Of a stretch of 64,000 nt of DNA, positions 1 to 10,736 are shown in pieces. The position numbers were made by a program, and so were the translations under genes. This stretch comes from an uncultured Bacteroidota bacterium. Its GTDB lineage: Bacteria; Bacteroidota; Bacteroidia; Flavobacteriales; Flavobacteriaceae. Every line of letters starts with the position of its first letter. Within the stretch, counting starts at the first letter, position 1. Below the pieces are notes generated by a model. The model saw only the letters and a list, made by a program, of their open reading frames with translations. It ran no database searches and was not told the DNA's origin. The stretch lies in NCBI GenBank assembly GCA_903838055.1, contig CAILWV010000044.1, forward strand, positions 124,001 to 188,000, in the 5' to 3' direction.

Positions 1-1385
1 TTGCCACCTATTTTATTCAATATAAAACCGAAAAAATAGATCTTACTGCAGGTTATTTCTATGAGCAATTTGGTAGTGGATTACTCTACCGAAGTTGGGA
101 AGATAGAGCCTTGGGGATTAATAATGCTTTGCGAGGCGGAAGAGTAATTTTTAAACCTACAAAGTACCTAACTTTTAAATCTATTTATGGCCAACAACGA
201 ACGGGTTTTGATGTAGCTAATAGTAAAATTTATGGAATGGATGCTGAAGTTACCCTTTCCGATTTATTGAAATATGCTACGACAAATGTTTCTTTAGGCT
301 TAACCTATGTTGGTAGAGATGAAAAAACGGATATTGTAAATCCGAAATTTAATAATTTAACAAATGGTTTTGCAGGAAGGTTAAGTCTTTCTCACAATTC
401 ATTTTATCTTTCTACAGAATATGACTACAAATCGAAAGATGCCGTAGTTCAAATTGTTGATCAAATTGATAATAATCTAATTAAACCAGGAAGTGCTTTA
501 TTGCTTAACCTTGGATATTCAAAAAAAGGTTTTGGTCTTGATGGTACTTTTAGAAGATTAGAAAACATGAGTTTCTTTTCAGAACGAGGTGCTAAAGGGA
601 ACTCTTATAACGACCGTATTATGAATTTTATTCCTAGTTTGACCAAACAAAATCACTACAATTTAACGAATATTTATGTTTATCAAGCGCAACCTAATGT
701 TATTCTTGCAGATAAAGATTTAGTGAAAGCAGGAGAAATTGGTGGACAATTTGATGTTTTTTATGATCTTAAAAAAGGTTCTACTCTTGGAGGTAAAAAC
801 GGAATGAAATTGGCATTTAATTTTTCTAATTGGAATGCCTTGGGAGGCACTTTTTATATCTATAATCCACAAGATTATAAAACTGATTTTCTAGGTTTTG
901 GTAAAAGATATTTCACCGATTATAATTTTGAAATAACTAAAAAATGGAATGCAAAATGGCAATCTATCTTTAGTTATGTAAACCAATATTATAATAAGAA
1001 AATGATTATGGAAACTTCTGGAGAGGTTAACACTAACATTATAGCTGCAGAAGCTACTTATAAATTTACATCTACAAGATCAATTAGGGTAGTTGGAGAA
1101 CATTTATGGGCAGATCATGACAAGAAAAATTGGGCTAGCGCAACGACAGAAGTTAACTTAAATTCTAAATTTTCCTTTTATGTGTCTGATATGTATAACT
1201 ATGGTAATGATGTAGATTATTTGCGAAATCACTATTATAATGCTGGAGCATCTTACAGAAAAAAAGCTACTAGAATAGCCTTAAATTATGGTCGCCAAAG
1301 AGGTGGTTTAGTATGCGTAGGAGGTGTTTGTAGATACGTTCCTGAAAATACAGGTTTATCTTTATCATTGAATACTTCTTTTTAG
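1..1385 (+). CDS. Outer-membrane beta-barrel protein, probable DUF6029 family (5' truncated)
   Basis: The reading frame is open from base 3 to the stop at 1383-1385, so the true start lies before the window; the first in-frame candidate here is only a TTG at 111. The roughly 460 visible residues are rich in alternating aromatic/polar strands, and the protein ends in Phe (SLSLNTSF), as expected of an outer-membrane barrel. The opening region (YEQFGSGLLYRSWEDRALG) recalls the Bacteroidota DUF6029 family; this assignment is from memory and moderate. The role is unknown. A strong hairpin follows and separates it from the convergent mgtE gene. Confidence 0.6.
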   Translation, partial: ATYFIQYKTEKIDLTAGYFYEQFGSGLLYRSWEDRALGINNALRGGRVIFKPTKYLTFKSIYGQQRTGFDVANSKIYGMDAEVTLSDLLKYATTNVSLGLTYVGRDEKTDIVNPKFNNLTNGFAGRLSLSHNSFYLSTEYDYKSKDAVVQIVDQIDNNLIKPGSALLLNLGYSKKGFGLDGTFRRLENMSFFSERGAKGNSYNDRIMNFIPSLTKQNHYNLTNIYVYQAQPNVILADKDLVKAGEIGGQFDVFYDLKKGSTLGGKNGMKLAFNFSNWNALGGTFYIYNPQDYKTDFLGFGKRYFTDYNFEITKKWNAKWQSIFSYVNQYYNKKMIMETSGEVNTNIIAAEATYKFTSTRSIRVVGEHLWADHDKKNWASATTEVNLNSKFSFYVSDMYNYGNDVDYLRNHYYNAGASYRKKATRIALNYGRQRGGLVCVGGVCRYVPENTGLSLSLNTSF

Positions 1386-1403
1386 ACATTCAATCAACAA
1401 CAT

Positions 1404-1445
1404 TAAAAAACCGGATTTATCATAATTGATAAATCCGGTTTTTTA
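1404..1445. terminator. Bidirectional terminator
   Basis: A near-perfect hairpin, AAAAAACCGGATTTATCA pairing with its complement across a TAAT loop, is flanked by A and T runs. It lies between the convergent outer-membrane protein gene and mgtE and can stop transcripts from both sides. Confidence 0.85.
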
Positions 1446-1460
1446 TTATTTATCTGTTTT

Positions 1461-2810
1461 TTAGAATCCTAATATCAATCTTGCAATTGCAAAGTAAATA
1501 ATAATTCCAAAAACATCATTTGTAGAGGTGATAAATGGACCGGTTGCAATTGCAGGGTCAATTTTGTTTTTATATAAAAACAATGGAACTAATGTGCCAA
1601 GTGCAGCTGCAAAAATCAATACCACTACAATAGAAATTGAAATCGCAAATCCTACTAAATATTGTTGGTACATTAAGGAATGGTAAAGAAATAAAATTAA
1701 AGAAATGATAGTTCCCGATAATAAAGCAACCGATAGTTCTTTAATTAAGTATTGTCTGCTATATTCTTTTAATGTTCCATTAGCAAGACCCTGAACCACA
1801 ATTGCTGAGGCTTGAACTCCAATGTTTCCTGCGGTTGCGGATAGTAAAGGAACAAAAATTATTAAGGTTGAAAATTCTTGAACTGAGGTTTGATTGCTTT
1901 TAAGAACCAAAGAAGCTATTATTTCAATTACCATTCCAATTAATAACCATGGCAAACGTGCTTTTATTAATTCTAAAACGGTATCACTAGATTCAACGTC
2001 TTGGGTGATACCCGCCGCCATCTGGTAATCTTTATCTGCTTCTTCTTTTATAACATCGACAATATCATCAATAGTAACACGCCCTACTAAGCGTCCCATT
2101 TCATCAACAACCGGAATGGCTTCAAGGTCGTATTTTTGCATGATTCGTGCAACTTCTACATTTGGAGTATTTACTTTTACATAATCTACTTTCTTGATGT
2201 AAACATCACTAATCATGGTTTTAGTAGATGTAGTAAGTAAATCTTTCAAGGACAACCTACCTTTTAATCTATTATCATCATCAACCACATAAATAGAATG
2301 TACGCGGGTAACATGTTCCGCCTGAAGTCGCATTTCTTTAACACAGGTAAGCACATTCCAGTTTTCATTTACTTTCACTAGCTCTTTCCCCATTAATCCA
2401 CCCGCTTCATCCTCATCGTAACGTAATAAATCTACAATGTCTTTGGCGTGTTCTAAATCTTCAAGTTCAGATATTACTTCTTCTTTTTTACTTTGAGAAA
2501 GTTCAGATATAATATCGGCAGCATCATCGGTGTCTAATTCATCAATTTCTTCTGCAATTTCTTTAGCAGAAAGGCCATGAAGGATTTTCTCACGTACATC
2601 TTCTTCAAGTTCTAGTAGTATTTCAGCAGTTATTTCGCTATCTAATATTTTGAAAATATAAATAGCTTCATCAATATCAAGTTCGTCAAAAATCTCAGCA
2701 ATATCAGCATGGTGCAGGTCATTCAATAAAACTTCCAATTCCTGGTCATTTCTTTGATGAATGAGTTGCTCTATTTGAACTAATAGTTCTTTGCTGATTT
2801 TAAACTGCAT
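1461..2810 (-). CDS. mgtE: Magnesium transporter MgtE
   Basis: The 449-residue protein has the MgtE layout. Residues about 1-130 are an acidic helical N domain rich in Asp/Glu, about 135-255 form a pair of CBS domains ([18 protein letters not shown] and [16 protein letters not shown]), and the last 165 residues hold about five membrane helices including [11 protein letters not shown] near the C-terminus. MgtE is a Mg2+-gated magnesium channel of the inner membrane; the cytosolic acidic and CBS domains sense internal Mg2+. It overlaps rsmA by 11 bases and is the last gene of a leftward operon. No anomalies are visible. Confidence 0.95.
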   Translation of the reverse strand: MQFKISKELLVQIEQLIHQRNDQELEVLLNDLHHADIAEIFDELDIDEAIYIFKILDSEITAEILLELEEDVREKILHGLSAKEIAEEIDELDTDDAADIISELSQSKKEEVISELEDLEHAKDIVDLLRYDEDEAGGLMGKELVKVNENWNVLTCVKEMRLQAEHVTRVHSIYVVDDDNRLKGRLSLKDLLTTSTKTMISDVYIKKVDYVKVNTPNVEVARIMQKYDLEAIPVVDEMGRLVGRVTIDDIVDVIKEEADKDYQMAAGITQDVESSDTVLELIKARLPWLLIGMVIEIIASLVLKSNQTSVQEFSTLIIFVPLLSATAGNIGVQASAIVVQGLANGTLKEYSRQYLIKELSVALLSGTIISLILFLYHSLMYQQYLVGFAISISIVVVLIFAAALGTLVPLFLYKNKIDPAIATGPFITSTNDVFGIIIYFAIARLILGF

Positions 2811-3579
2811 TGGCTTCTATTTTTAGGGTAAGTTCAATAAATTGTTCAACCGACAATTGCTCTGGTCGGAGGTCAAAGATACTATCTTCTCTTAAATTAT
2901 CCGACAAATTTAAGGATTTTAAACTATTTCGCATTGTTTTTCTGCGTTGTTGGAATGCCATTTTCACAACGCTAAAAAGCATTTTTTCATTGCAAGGCAA
3001 AGTGTAATTTTCTTTTCGTCGCATGCGCATCACCCCTGATTTTACTCTTGGTGGCGGAATAAAAACAGTTTCATCAACCGTGAATAAATAGTCAACATCG
3101 TAAAATGCCTGTGCTAATACAGAAAGAATTCCATAAACTTTACTTCCCTTTTTGGAACAAATTCGCTCAGCAACTTCTTTTTGAAACATACCCGAAAACT
3201 CAGGTATTTGCGACCGAAATTCTAATGCTCTAAAAACTATTTGAGTAGAAATATTATAAGGGAAGTTTCCTATTATAGCGAATTGTTTTCCTTCAAAAAC
3301 TTCGTTAATATTAAATTTCAAGAAATCTTTAGAGATAATCTTGTCTTTTAATTCGGGATAATTTTCATTTAAATACGTAACCGATTCGGTATCGATTTCA
3401 ATAGCATACGTCGTAACTGGTTTCTCCAGAAGGTATTTGGTTAACACACCCATTCCTGGTCCGATTTCTAAAACAGTGTCGTACCCCTCAAGATTTAAGG
3501 TATCGGCAATAGCTTTGGCAATAGATTCGTCTTTTAAGAAATGCTGTCCGAGGTGTTTTTTGGCTTTTACTTTTTCCAT
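2800..3579 (-). CDS. rsmA: 16S rRNA dimethyladenosine transferase RsmA (KsgA)
   Basis: RsmA dimethylates two adjacent adenines in the 3' terminal hairpin of 16S rRNA using S-adenosylmethionine. The sequence shows the SAM-binding EIGPGMG motif near residue 40 and the catalytic motif as NFPYNI near residue 107 (NLPYNI in many homologues), with normal length. An in-frame ATG two codons upstream (3585) lies inside a dispersed repeat, so the second Met ([14 protein letters not shown]) is preferred as the start. It overlaps mgtE downstream by 11 bases, suggesting translational coupling. Confidence 0.95.
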   Translation of the reverse strand: MEKVKAKKHLGQHFLKDESIAKAIADTLNLEGYDTVLEIGPGMGVLTKYLLEKPVTTYAIEIDTESVTYLNENYPELKDKIISKDFLKFNINEVFEGKQFAIIGNFPYNISTQIVFRALEFRSQIPEFSGMFQKEVAERICSKKGSKVYGILSVLAQAFYDVDYLFTVDETVFIPPPRVKSGVMRMRRKENYTLPCNEKMLFSVVKMAFQQRRKTMRNSLKSLNLSDNLREDSIFDLRPEQLSVEQFIELTLKIEANAV

Positions 3580-3580
3580 A

Positions 3581-3607
3581 GTCATTGCGAGGCACGAAGC
3601 AATCTCA
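3581..3607. repeat. Dispersed intergenic repeat just upstream of rsmA
   Basis: The segment contains gcgaggcacgaagcaatc, a motif I recognise as a short dispersed extragenic repeat in many bacterial genomes. It abuts the rsmA start and has added an upstream in-frame ATG. Only one copy is visible here, so the repeat status rests on recall. Confidence 0.5.
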
Positions 3608-3666
3608 CTTATTTAATTATTTATTCTTGCGAAGGTTCAGAGGCGCAAAAGGAAAATTAATTGTTT

Positions 3667-3990
3667 TTAATTTGATTGAAAAAACTCCGATACAAATTCC
3701 AATTCGGTTCTAAATGCTAATGCTTTATCTCCAAAAAGAGATAATCCTTCGGCTCTAAATTTAGGAGCATCCTCCTCATAATATCTCTGTAGGGTTTCTT
3801 TACTATCGGTAGTATATTGTACCGCATAGGTCACTCCGCCCATTTCTTCCTCTACTAAAACCTTAACTAATCTTGCGGAAGTGAATTTGCCAGTGGCTAA
3901 AATTTCGGGAATGTGTTTATTTTGCATCCATTGCAACCATTGGTGTTGTATGCTTGGATCTATATTACTAGTAACGTTATATAAAATCAT
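3667..3990 (-). CDS. DUF4286 family protein
   Basis: A small soluble protein of 107 residues from the preferred start MILYNVTSNIDPS; a longer frame to 4023 adds 11 unlikely residues. The N-terminal strand followed by QHQWLQWMQNKHIPEIL, and a mid-domain strand GGVTYAVQYTTDS, fit the dimeric alpha/beta barrel-like DUF4286 family of Bacteroidota. The function is unknown. It sits between the TPR protein and rsmA in the same leftward gene string, a placement I recall from flavobacterial genomes. Confidence 0.8.
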   Translation of the reverse strand: MILYNVTSNIDPSIQHQWLQWMQNKHIPEILATGKFTSARLVKVLVEEEMGGVTYAVQYTTDSKETLQRYYEEDAPKFRAEGLSLFGDKALAFRTELEFVSEFFQSN

Positions 3991-4057
3991 AATTTTTGGG
4001 GTTTGAAATATTAATTGTAGCACTTAGGTTGTGCGATTTTTGATAGGAATTTAACTG

Positions 4058-5836
4058 CTAAATTTCCTTATCTCCACGGAGCTTCCTATATTTCTTCTGA
4101 GCAGTCACATAATAAATGCTGTCTTCGTGCTTGGTTATTAGTTCTTCATAAAGCGGTTGTGCTTTATCAATTTCATTTGTATTACTATAAATTTCCGCCG
4201 AATAAAATAAGGCTTCATCAATATAAATGCACTCTTTGAAATTATCTAAGATTTGTTTGTAATTGGCTAAAGCCGAAACTGTGTCTCCTAAACTTTCATA
4301 TATTTTTCCAATTCTTAAAAGAGTTACTGGCTCTATAGCATCGTCTTTATTTTCTTTTAATATTGCCTGAAATGCAGCTAATGCATCTTGCTTTTTATCT
4401 TGAAACAATAGGAAATCGGCATGCGAAAATTTCTTTAATGCTACTTGGGTAGAATCTTCAACAGTGTTATCGGAAATAAGCAAAAATAAATCTAATGCAT
4501 CATTGGCAATCAATTGTGTAGAAGCTGATTTTAAAACTTCTAATTGGTGATTTGCCCATTTAAAATCGCCTTTGTAGTAACTTGTTTTTGCGATTTTTAA
4601 ATTTGCTTCTTGTCCTATCGGACTGTTATTTCCATCCGATTCAATTTGTGAATAATAAATTAATGCTTGGTTGAATTTCTCTTCAAATAGCAAAATGTCT
4701 GCTAATTCCATTTTGACTTCCGCAATTTGATTTCGGTTGATGGACATCCCCAAAACATTTTTTAATATAGTTTTTCCAGCTTCCGAATCTTTTAAATTAA
4801 AAGTAATAAAATGTGCTTTCAATTTTAATAAGGATAAAGTAAAAGGACTTTCGCCAAATTGTTTCAATAAGAGATCTAATTCTTGCCGGATTGCGGGATA
4901 GTCTTGCGGAGTTGCTTTTTTGATTTTCATTTCCATCAAATAAGTATTCGATTGGATTTTTAAATCTAAATCTTGTGTGTTTTCTAAAACAAAACCTAAA
5001 ATTTCTTTAGCTGCTTCTTCGTCATTTTCTTCAATTGCCAATTGCCCTAAATTTACAATATTAGCAAACGATTCGGGGTTGCGTTTGTAAATTGCTTTTT
5101 GTTGGATAAATGCTTTTCCATATTCCTTCATTTGAACATAAAACCAACTTAAATAATCATTCCAAAAAATATCTTGTGTTTTTTGGATACGAATTAAAAG
5201 TGCTTTTTTCAAGGACTCATTAAAATTCTCTTTACTGTCTTCTGTCAGAAAACGTGTAAATTGGTTTTGAATTGGAATTAAATTTTGAGGCACTTTATAA
5301 GATTCCGTTAAGAACATTTCAATCATGTTATCGGTATCCCCTTTTTGTCCGTAAAGCAATGCCATTTGAAAATTAAAATCGAATTTTTGTTCTAAAGTAA
5401 CTCCAATTTGATAAGCTTGAAGAGCATAATCTATAATTGCTTTTTGTTCAAAAGTGCTTGCAATTGAAAACACTTCATTAGGGTTTTTACGAATTTTATC
5501 AAGGGCTTGCTCGTAGTATTTTTTTGCTTTATCGGTGTTTTTTTGCAATTGAAAATTATACCCTAATTCTACTAATAAACTGCTTTGTTTGTATTTGTCT
5601 AACCGATCTTCTATTGCTTTATTGGCTTTATCAAACTGTTGCAATTGTTGGTAACATGCCACTATTTTTTGAAAATAATTGAAATTACTTGGTTGGGATT
5701 TCAATAATTCTTCATAGGCAATTTGCGCTTTTTCAAACTCTCCTCTATCCATGTAATTTAGCGCTAATTGTTCGGATTGTGCCGATGCAAAAAGCGTAAA
5801 AACAAGAAAGAAAAGTAGGGCAAGCGTTTTTTTCAT
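4058..5836 (-). CDS. Secreted tetratricopeptide-repeat protein
   Basis: A 592-residue protein beginning with a clear signal peptide (MKKTLALLFFLVFTLFASAQ) and then almost entirely TPR-like helix pairs, for example ALNYMDRGEFEKAQIAYEEL near residue 25 and further repeats to the C-terminus (AKTSYYKGDFKWANHQLE). It is probably periplasmic and a protein-protein interaction scaffold. No enzymatic domain is visible. It lies 78 bases downstream of serS and upstream of the DUF4286 gene on the same strand, so co-transcription is likely. Confidence 0.8.
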   Translation of the reverse strand: MKKTLALLFFLVFTLFASAQSEQLALNYMDRGEFEKAQIAYEELLKSQPSNFNYFQKIVACYQQLQQFDKANKAIEDRLDKYKQSSLLVELGYNFQLQKNTDKAKKYYEQALDKIRKNPNEVFSIASTFEQKAIIDYALQAYQIGVTLEQKFDFNFQMALLYGQKGDTDNMIEMFLTESYKVPQNLIPIQNQFTRFLTEDSKENFNESLKKALLIRIQKTQDIFWNDYLSWFYVQMKEYGKAFIQQKAIYKRNPESFANIVNLGQLAIEENDEEAAKEILGFVLENTQDLDLKIQSNTYLMEMKIKKATPQDYPAIRQELDLLLKQFGESPFTLSLLKLKAHFITFNLKDSEAGKTILKNVLGMSINRNQIAEVKMELADILLFEEKFNQALIYYSQIESDGNNSPIGQEANLKIAKTSYYKGDFKWANHQLEVLKSASTQLIANDALDLFLLISDNTVEDSTQVALKKFSHADFLLFQDKKQDALAAFQAILKENKDDAIEPVTLLRIGKIYESLGDTVSALANYKQILDNFKECIYIDEALFYSAEIYSNTNEIDKAQPLYEELITKHEDSIYYVTAQKKYRKLRGDKEI

Positions 5837-5914
5837 CTAGTAGGTTTTAAATAACAATGTACTAAAGTAGCACATTTTGTGTTAGTTTAGTACATTGTTT
5901 TATAAGATTAACTT

Positions 5915-7186
5915 TTAGTTAATAATATCAAATCCTGTGTACTTGCGTAACACTTCTGGAACTACTATTCCATCTGGAGTTTGGTAATTTTCTAATATCC
6001 CGGCAAGAACCCTTGGCAATGCTAAGGAACTTCCGTTAAGGGTATGCGCTAATTGATTTTTTCCGTCTTTATCTTTGTAACGTAATTTTAAACGGTTAGC
6101 TTGGTAAGTTTCAAAATTAGAAACCGAAGAAATTTCCAACCAACGATCTTGTGCTGTAGAAAACACTTCAAAATCATAAGTTAACGCCGAAGCAAATCCC
6201 ATATCGCCACCACAAAGACGTAAAACTCTGTAAGGTAATTTCAATTCTCTTAAGATGTTTTTTACGTGTTCTACCATTTCATCCAATGCTTCATAGGATT
6301 TATCTGGATGTTCCACACGTACGATTTCTACTTTATCAAATTGGTGTAAACGATTTAATCCACGAACGTGAGCTCCATAGGATCCAGCTTCTCTTCGGAA
6401 ACATGGCGTGTATCCTGTGCATTTTACAGGCAAATCATTTTCAGTAAAAAGTACATCTCTAAAGATATTTGTTACCGGAACTTCAGCAGTCGGTATTAAA
6501 TATAAATCATCGGTAACATCATGGTACATTTGACCTTCTTTATCAGGTAATTGCCCTGTCCCATAAGCCGAAGCTTCATTCACTAAATGAGGAACTTGGT
6601 ATTCTAAGTAGCCTGCATCGGTATTTTTATCTAAGAAATAAGTTATTAATGCTCGCTGTAATTTTGCTCCTTTTCCTTTATAAACAGGGAAACCTGCACC
6701 GGTAATTTTTACTCCTAATTCAAAATCTATAATGTCGTATTTTTTTACTAATTCCCAATGAGGTAAAGCACCTTCGTGTAATTTTGGAACATCTCCTTCT
6801 TCAAAAACATTTAGGTTTTCTTCAGGGGTTTTTCCTACCGGAACTATATCAGCAGGTAAATTAGGCAGCAAATACATTTTTTGCAATAAATCGGCAGCAA
6901 GAATTTCAATTTTCTCTGAAATCGCTTTTCCTTGGTCTCTCAAAAGAACGGTTTTTTGTTTTAAAATTTCCGCTTTTGCTTTTTCTCCATTTTTCATCAT
7001 CGCCCCAATGTCTTTGGATAGCTTGTTGGATTCCGATAGAGTGTTGTCAAGTTCTACTTGGGCAGTTCTTCGACTTTCATCGAGTTGCACAATTTCTTCG
7101 ACAATGGCTTTAGCATCCATATTTTTTTTGGCTAAAGCGGCAATAACTTTCTCTTGATTTTCTCTAATAACAGCTATTTGTAACAT
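5915..7186 (-). CDS. serS: Seryl-tRNA synthetase
   Basis: A 423-residue class II synthetase that charges tRNA-Ser and tRNA-Sec-type acceptors with serine. The first 110 residues form the long antiparallel coiled-coil arm (MDAKAIVEEIVQLDESRRTA onward). Class II motif 2 is seen as FRREAGSYGAHVRGLNRLHQ around residue 265 and motif 3 as LNGSSLALPRVLAGILENYQ around residue 385. Length and motifs are normal. It is the first gene of the leftward serS-TPR-DUF4286-rsmA-mgtE string and is divergent from the peptidase gene at 7364. Confidence 0.97.
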   Translation of the reverse strand: MLQIAVIRENQEKVIAALAKKNMDAKAIVEEIVQLDESRRTAQVELDNTLSESNKLSKDIGAMMKNGEKAKAEILKQKTVLLRDQGKAISEKIEILAADLLQKMYLLPNLPADIVPVGKTPEENLNVFEEGDVPKLHEGALPHWELVKKYDIIDFELGVKITGAGFPVYKGKGAKLQRALITYFLDKNTDAGYLEYQVPHLVNEASAYGTGQLPDKEGQMYHDVTDDLYLIPTAEVPVTNIFRDVLFTENDLPVKCTGYTPCFRREAGSYGAHVRGLNRLHQFDKVEIVRVEHPDKSYEALDEMVEHVKNILRELKLPYRVLRLCGGDMGFASALTYDFEVFSTAQDRWLEISSVSNFETYQANRLKLRYKDKDGKNQLAHTLNGSSLALPRVLAGILENYQTPDGIVVPEVLRKYTGFDIIN

Positions 7187-7363
7187 GACTTGATTTTTAA
7201 TGAGAATGCAAATTTAATAAATTGCTTTCTATTTATTGAATAATATATAAAAGTTTGCTATGGCTGTAAACACCTGTAAAACAATTATTTAAATGTATAG
7301 TAACAAAATTGAAGCTATTATAAAAAATAATTTTTTGTACATTAGCAAAAATGTATACCAATT

Positions 7364-9286
7364 ATGAAAAAAACATACTTAATACTATTCCTTTTTTCGA
7401 TTGCTTTATCTTACGCACAACAACAAGACAATTTAAGTAAAATTGCAACTGCCGAAATGAGGTCAGCAAGTAATTTAATGGCGGTTGTTGTTAATCCAGA
7501 CACTGAAAATTATGATATTACATACCACAAATTGGAGTTTAATGTAGATCCTACAGTTTACTTAATTTCAGGAAAAATTACCACAACTTACACCGCATTA
7601 GCAAATATGACTTCAATTGTGTTTGATTTAGCAAACGAACTAACCGTTTCTTCTGTAGTTAGTAACGGTCAAAATTTGACTTTTTTCCAAAATGGATCTA
7701 ACGAATTAGTAATTACTTTACCCACTACTCAAATTAACGGAACCTCTGCAACTGTAGAAGTAACCTATTCTGGCGCGCCACCAGTAAATGGTTTTAGAGC
7801 ATTTACAACTGAAGTTAGAGGCAATGGAAGCGCAACTTTATATACCTTATCAGAACCCTTTGGCGCTAGAGATTGGTGGCCATGTAAACAAGATTTGAAT
7901 GATAAAGTAAATTCAATTGATGTGTATATCACCGCTCCATCGCAATATATAGCTGTTTCTAACGGAGTGGAACCGGAAGCTCCTATAGTTAATGGCGCTA
8001 CTAAAACGACACATTTTCACCACGGATATGCTATTCCTGCTTACTTAATCTGTATGGCGGTTTCCGATTATACTGTTTATAATCAAACGGCTGGTACTGT
8101 TTCTAATCAGTATCCAATAATAAATTATATCTATCCTGAAAGTTTTGATTCAGCATTACAAACCCAATTAGCTCAAACCCCATTATTATTAAATTTATAT
8201 GGTAATTTATTTGAATTGTATCCTTTTCATAATGAAAAATATGGACATGCTCAATTTGGTTGGGGAGGCGGAATGGAACACACAACAGTTTCATTCATGA
8301 TTGGATTTGACCGACAATTAATTGCACATGAATTGGCTCACCAATGGTTTGGAGATAAAATAACTTGTGGCTCCTGGAAAGATATTTGGCTTAACGAAAG
8401 TTTTGCTACCTATGTAGCCTCATTAGTGTATGAAAACTTTGATGGCGCAGCTGCTTTTGTTGCAGATAAAACTAGCATGGTGAATTACATAACATCCTCA
8501 ACAGGAGGTGCTATTTATCTTACAGATTTGGAAGCAACTAATGTAAATAGAATTTTCGATGGCAGATTAACCTATAATAAAGGCGCAATGGTTTTAGAGA
8601 TGTTACGTTTTAAAATGGGAGATGTTGCTTTTTTTCAGGCAATAAAAAATTATCTGGCAGATTCTTCTTTAGCATACGGATACGCGTTGACTACTAATTT
8701 AAAATCCCATTTAGAAGCTGTTTACGGAAGTAGTTTAACCGAATTTTTTAATGATTGGATTTACAACCAAGGGTATCCAAGTTACACAATAACTGCACAA
8801 AATTTGGGCGCAGGGCAAGCTCGTTTTACAGTGAATCAAACGCAATCTCACGCTTCAGTGAATTATTTTGAAATGCCTATTCCTGTAAGAATTCATGGTG
8901 CTTCAGGACAAATTCAAGACTTGGTTTTAAATAATACAGTGAATGGGGAAGTGTTTATTCAATCCGTAAATTTTCCAATTTCTAGTGTTGAATTTGATCC
9001 AGATAAGCATTTGATTTCTAAAAATAATAACATCTCCTTGGGGAATGAAATTTTTGATTTAGAAAAAGCAATAAGTTTATATCCTAATCCTGTAAACGAT
9101 TCAGTTCATATTCAATTACCAGATTCAATACATCTTGAAAGTGTTACAATTTATAACAATTTAGGTCAAGTAGTTTTGGAAGAGAATAAGATTGATTTCT
9201 CATTATCATCCTTTTCTTCGGGTGTTTATGAAGTTCAAATTCAAACGGAAGAAGGTATTTATCATAAAAAAATTATAAAAAATTAG
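7364..9286 (+). CDS. Secreted M1-family metallopeptidase with T9SS sorting tail
   Basis: A 640-residue protein with signal peptide MKKTYLILFLFSIALSYAQ. The zinc site is HELAHQ near residue 322 with the third ligand in NESFATY about 20 residues on, and the substrate motif appears as GGGMEH, a variant of GAMEN. The last 75 residues (LYPNPVNDSVHIQLP to IIKN) form a type A T9SS sorting domain, so the enzyme is exported across the outer membrane and probably kept at the surface or released. It is expected to act as an aminopeptidase on external peptides. A terminator follows directly. Confidence 0.92.
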   Translation: MKKTYLILFLFSIALSYAQQQDNLSKIATAEMRSASNLMAVVVNPDTENYDITYHKLEFNVDPTVYLISGKITTTYTALANMTSIVFDLANELTVSSVVSNGQNLTFFQNGSNELVITLPTTQINGTSATVEVTYSGAPPVNGFRAFTTEVRGNGSATLYTLSEPFGARDWWPCKQDLNDKVNSIDVYITAPSQYIAVSNGVEPEAPIVNGATKTTHFHHGYAIPAYLICMAVSDYTVYNQTAGTVSNQYPIINYIYPESFDSALQTQLAQTPLLLNLYGNLFELYPFHNEKYGHAQFGWGGGMEHTTVSFMIGFDRQLIAHELAHQWFGDKITCGSWKDIWLNESFATYVASLVYENFDGAAAFVADKTSMVNYITSSTGGAIYLTDLEATNVNRIFDGRLTYNKGAMVLEMLRFKMGDVAFFQAIKNYLADSSLAYGYALTTNLKSHLEAVYGSSLTEFFNDWIYNQGYPSYTITAQNLGAGQARFTVNQTQSHASVNYFEMPIPVRIHGASGQIQDLVLNNTVNGEVFIQSVNFPISSVEFDPDKHLISKNNNISLGNEIFDLEKAISLYPNPVNDSVHIQLPDSIHLESVTIYNNLGQVVLEENKIDFSLSSFSSGVYEVQIQTEEGIYHKKIIKN

Positions 9287-9306
9287 GCCTACGCAATATT
9301 ATTAGT

Positions 9307-9338
9307 AAAAAGTAAGGTGAAAACCTTACTTTTGCTTT
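9307..9338. terminator. Rho-independent terminator after the M1 peptidase
   Basis: Hairpin AAAAGTAAGGT / ACCTTACTTTT closed by a GAAA-type loop and followed by a T-rich stretch, 20 bases after the peptidase stop and 25 before rseP. Confidence 0.8.
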
Positions 9339-9362
9339 TTATAACTATATAGTACATCATAA

Positions 9363-10709
9363 ATGGAATTTGCAATTAAACTTTTTCAGTTTTTACTGAG
9401 CTTATCAATACTTGTTGTTCTTCATGAATTAGGACATTTCATCCCTGCCAAATTATTCAAAACTAGAGTTGAAAAATTCTACCTTTTCTTTGACGTGAAA
9501 TTTTCTTTATTCAAAAAGAAAATAGGAGAAACGGAATATGGAATTGGTTGGTTACCTCTTGGAGGATATGTAAAAATATCTGGAATGATTGACGAAAGCA
9601 TGGATACGGAACAAATGGCATTACCAGCTCAACCATGGGAATTTCGTTCTAAACCAGCTTGGCAGCGATTAATCATCATGTTAGGAGGGGTTACTGTGAA
9701 CTTTATCTTAGCATTTATTATTTATATTGGAATGACCTTTTTTTATGGGGATTTATATATAAAAAATGATGATTTAAAAGATGGAGTTTGGGTAAAAAAT
9801 ACTGTTGTAGAACAAGCAGGAATTAAAACAGGAGATAGAATTGTATCTATTGATGGTAAAAAAATTGACAAATTTGTGCCTGAAGTTTGTTCTAATATAT
9901 TAACATCTGAAAAAGTAGTTATTAATAGAAATGGCCAAGAAATAAAAATTGATCTACCAACGGATTTCATAGGAAAAATAATTGATGAAAATAAAAGGAA
10001 TGCTATATCGCTAAGAATACCTTTTGTTGTTGGAGGATTTCAAGATGGCTCACCCAATAAAAACATACTTAAAACTAAAGACGTATTTGTTTCTTTAAAC
10101 GGAAAAGCAATAAAATATTTTGATGAAGTAACATTTATTTTAAAGGAAAATGCAGGGAAAAAAATAAATGCAATAGTACTTCGAAATGAGAAACAAACTT
10201 CTATTTCTATTGAAGTTAATGCTAATGGAAAACTTGGCATTCAATTAGGTGCTTTGAATGAAGAGAGTCTTGAAAAATTAGGATATTACAAGTTCACTCG
10301 TCAAAAATATGGTTTTTTTGAATCAATTCCAGTTGGAATTGAAAAAGGAAAAACTAAATTGGTTGATTATGGTAATCAATTAAAAAAGATTTTCAATCCT
10401 AAAACAGGAGCGTATAAAGGGGTAGGTGGTTTTGCAGCCATATTTAATGTTTTTCCATCAAGTTGGAGTTGGGAAGCCTTTTGGAGTATTACTGCAATCT
10501 TGTCTATAATGCTTGGCGTAATGAATTTATTACCTATTCCTGCATTAGATGGAGGTCATGTATTATTTTTATTATATGAAATGATATCCCGTAAAAAGCC
10601 ATCCGATAAGTTCTTAGAGAGAGCTCAAATGGTTGGTTTTATACTACTTATAACTTTGCTTTTATTTGCAAACGGAAACGATATTTACAAAGCAATTGTA
10701 GGTAAATAA
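9363..10709 (+). CDS. rseP: Site-2 protease RseP
   Basis: A 448-residue intramembrane zinc protease. The HEXXH motif is in VLHELGHF at residues 21-25 in the first membrane helix, the second metal-site motif is NLLPIPALDGGHV near residue 395, and two PDZ regions lie between (around 125-200 and 210-290). RseP cleaves membrane-spanning anti-sigma factors after a first cut by a site-1 protease, releasing envelope-stress sigma factors. It is the last core gene before the tRNA-Asn integration site. Its start ATG at 9363 is well supported by the HEXXH spacing. Confidence 0.93.
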   Translation: MEFAIKLFQFLLSLSILVVLHELGHFIPAKLFKTRVEKFYLFFDVKFSLFKKKIGETEYGIGWLPLGGYVKISGMIDESMDTEQMALPAQPWEFRSKPAWQRLIIMLGGVTVNFILAFIIYIGMTFFYGDLYIKNDDLKDGVWVKNTVVEQAGIKTGDRIVSIDGKKIDKFVPEVCSNILTSEKVVINRNGQEIKIDLPTDFIGKIIDENKRNAISLRIPFVVGGFQDGSPNKNILKTKDVFVSLNGKAIKYFDEVTFILKENAGKKINAIVLRNEKQTSISIEVNANGKLGIQLGALNEESLEKLGYYKFTRQKYGFFESIPVGIEKGKTKLVDYGNQLKKIFNPKTGAYKGVGGFAAIFNVFPSSWSWEAFWSITAILSIMLGVMNLLPIPALDGGHVLFLLYEMISRKKPSDKFLERAQMVGFILLITLLLFANGNDIYKAIVGK

Positions 10710-10736
10710 AAAAAATAAAAAAATTATTGATTTTTG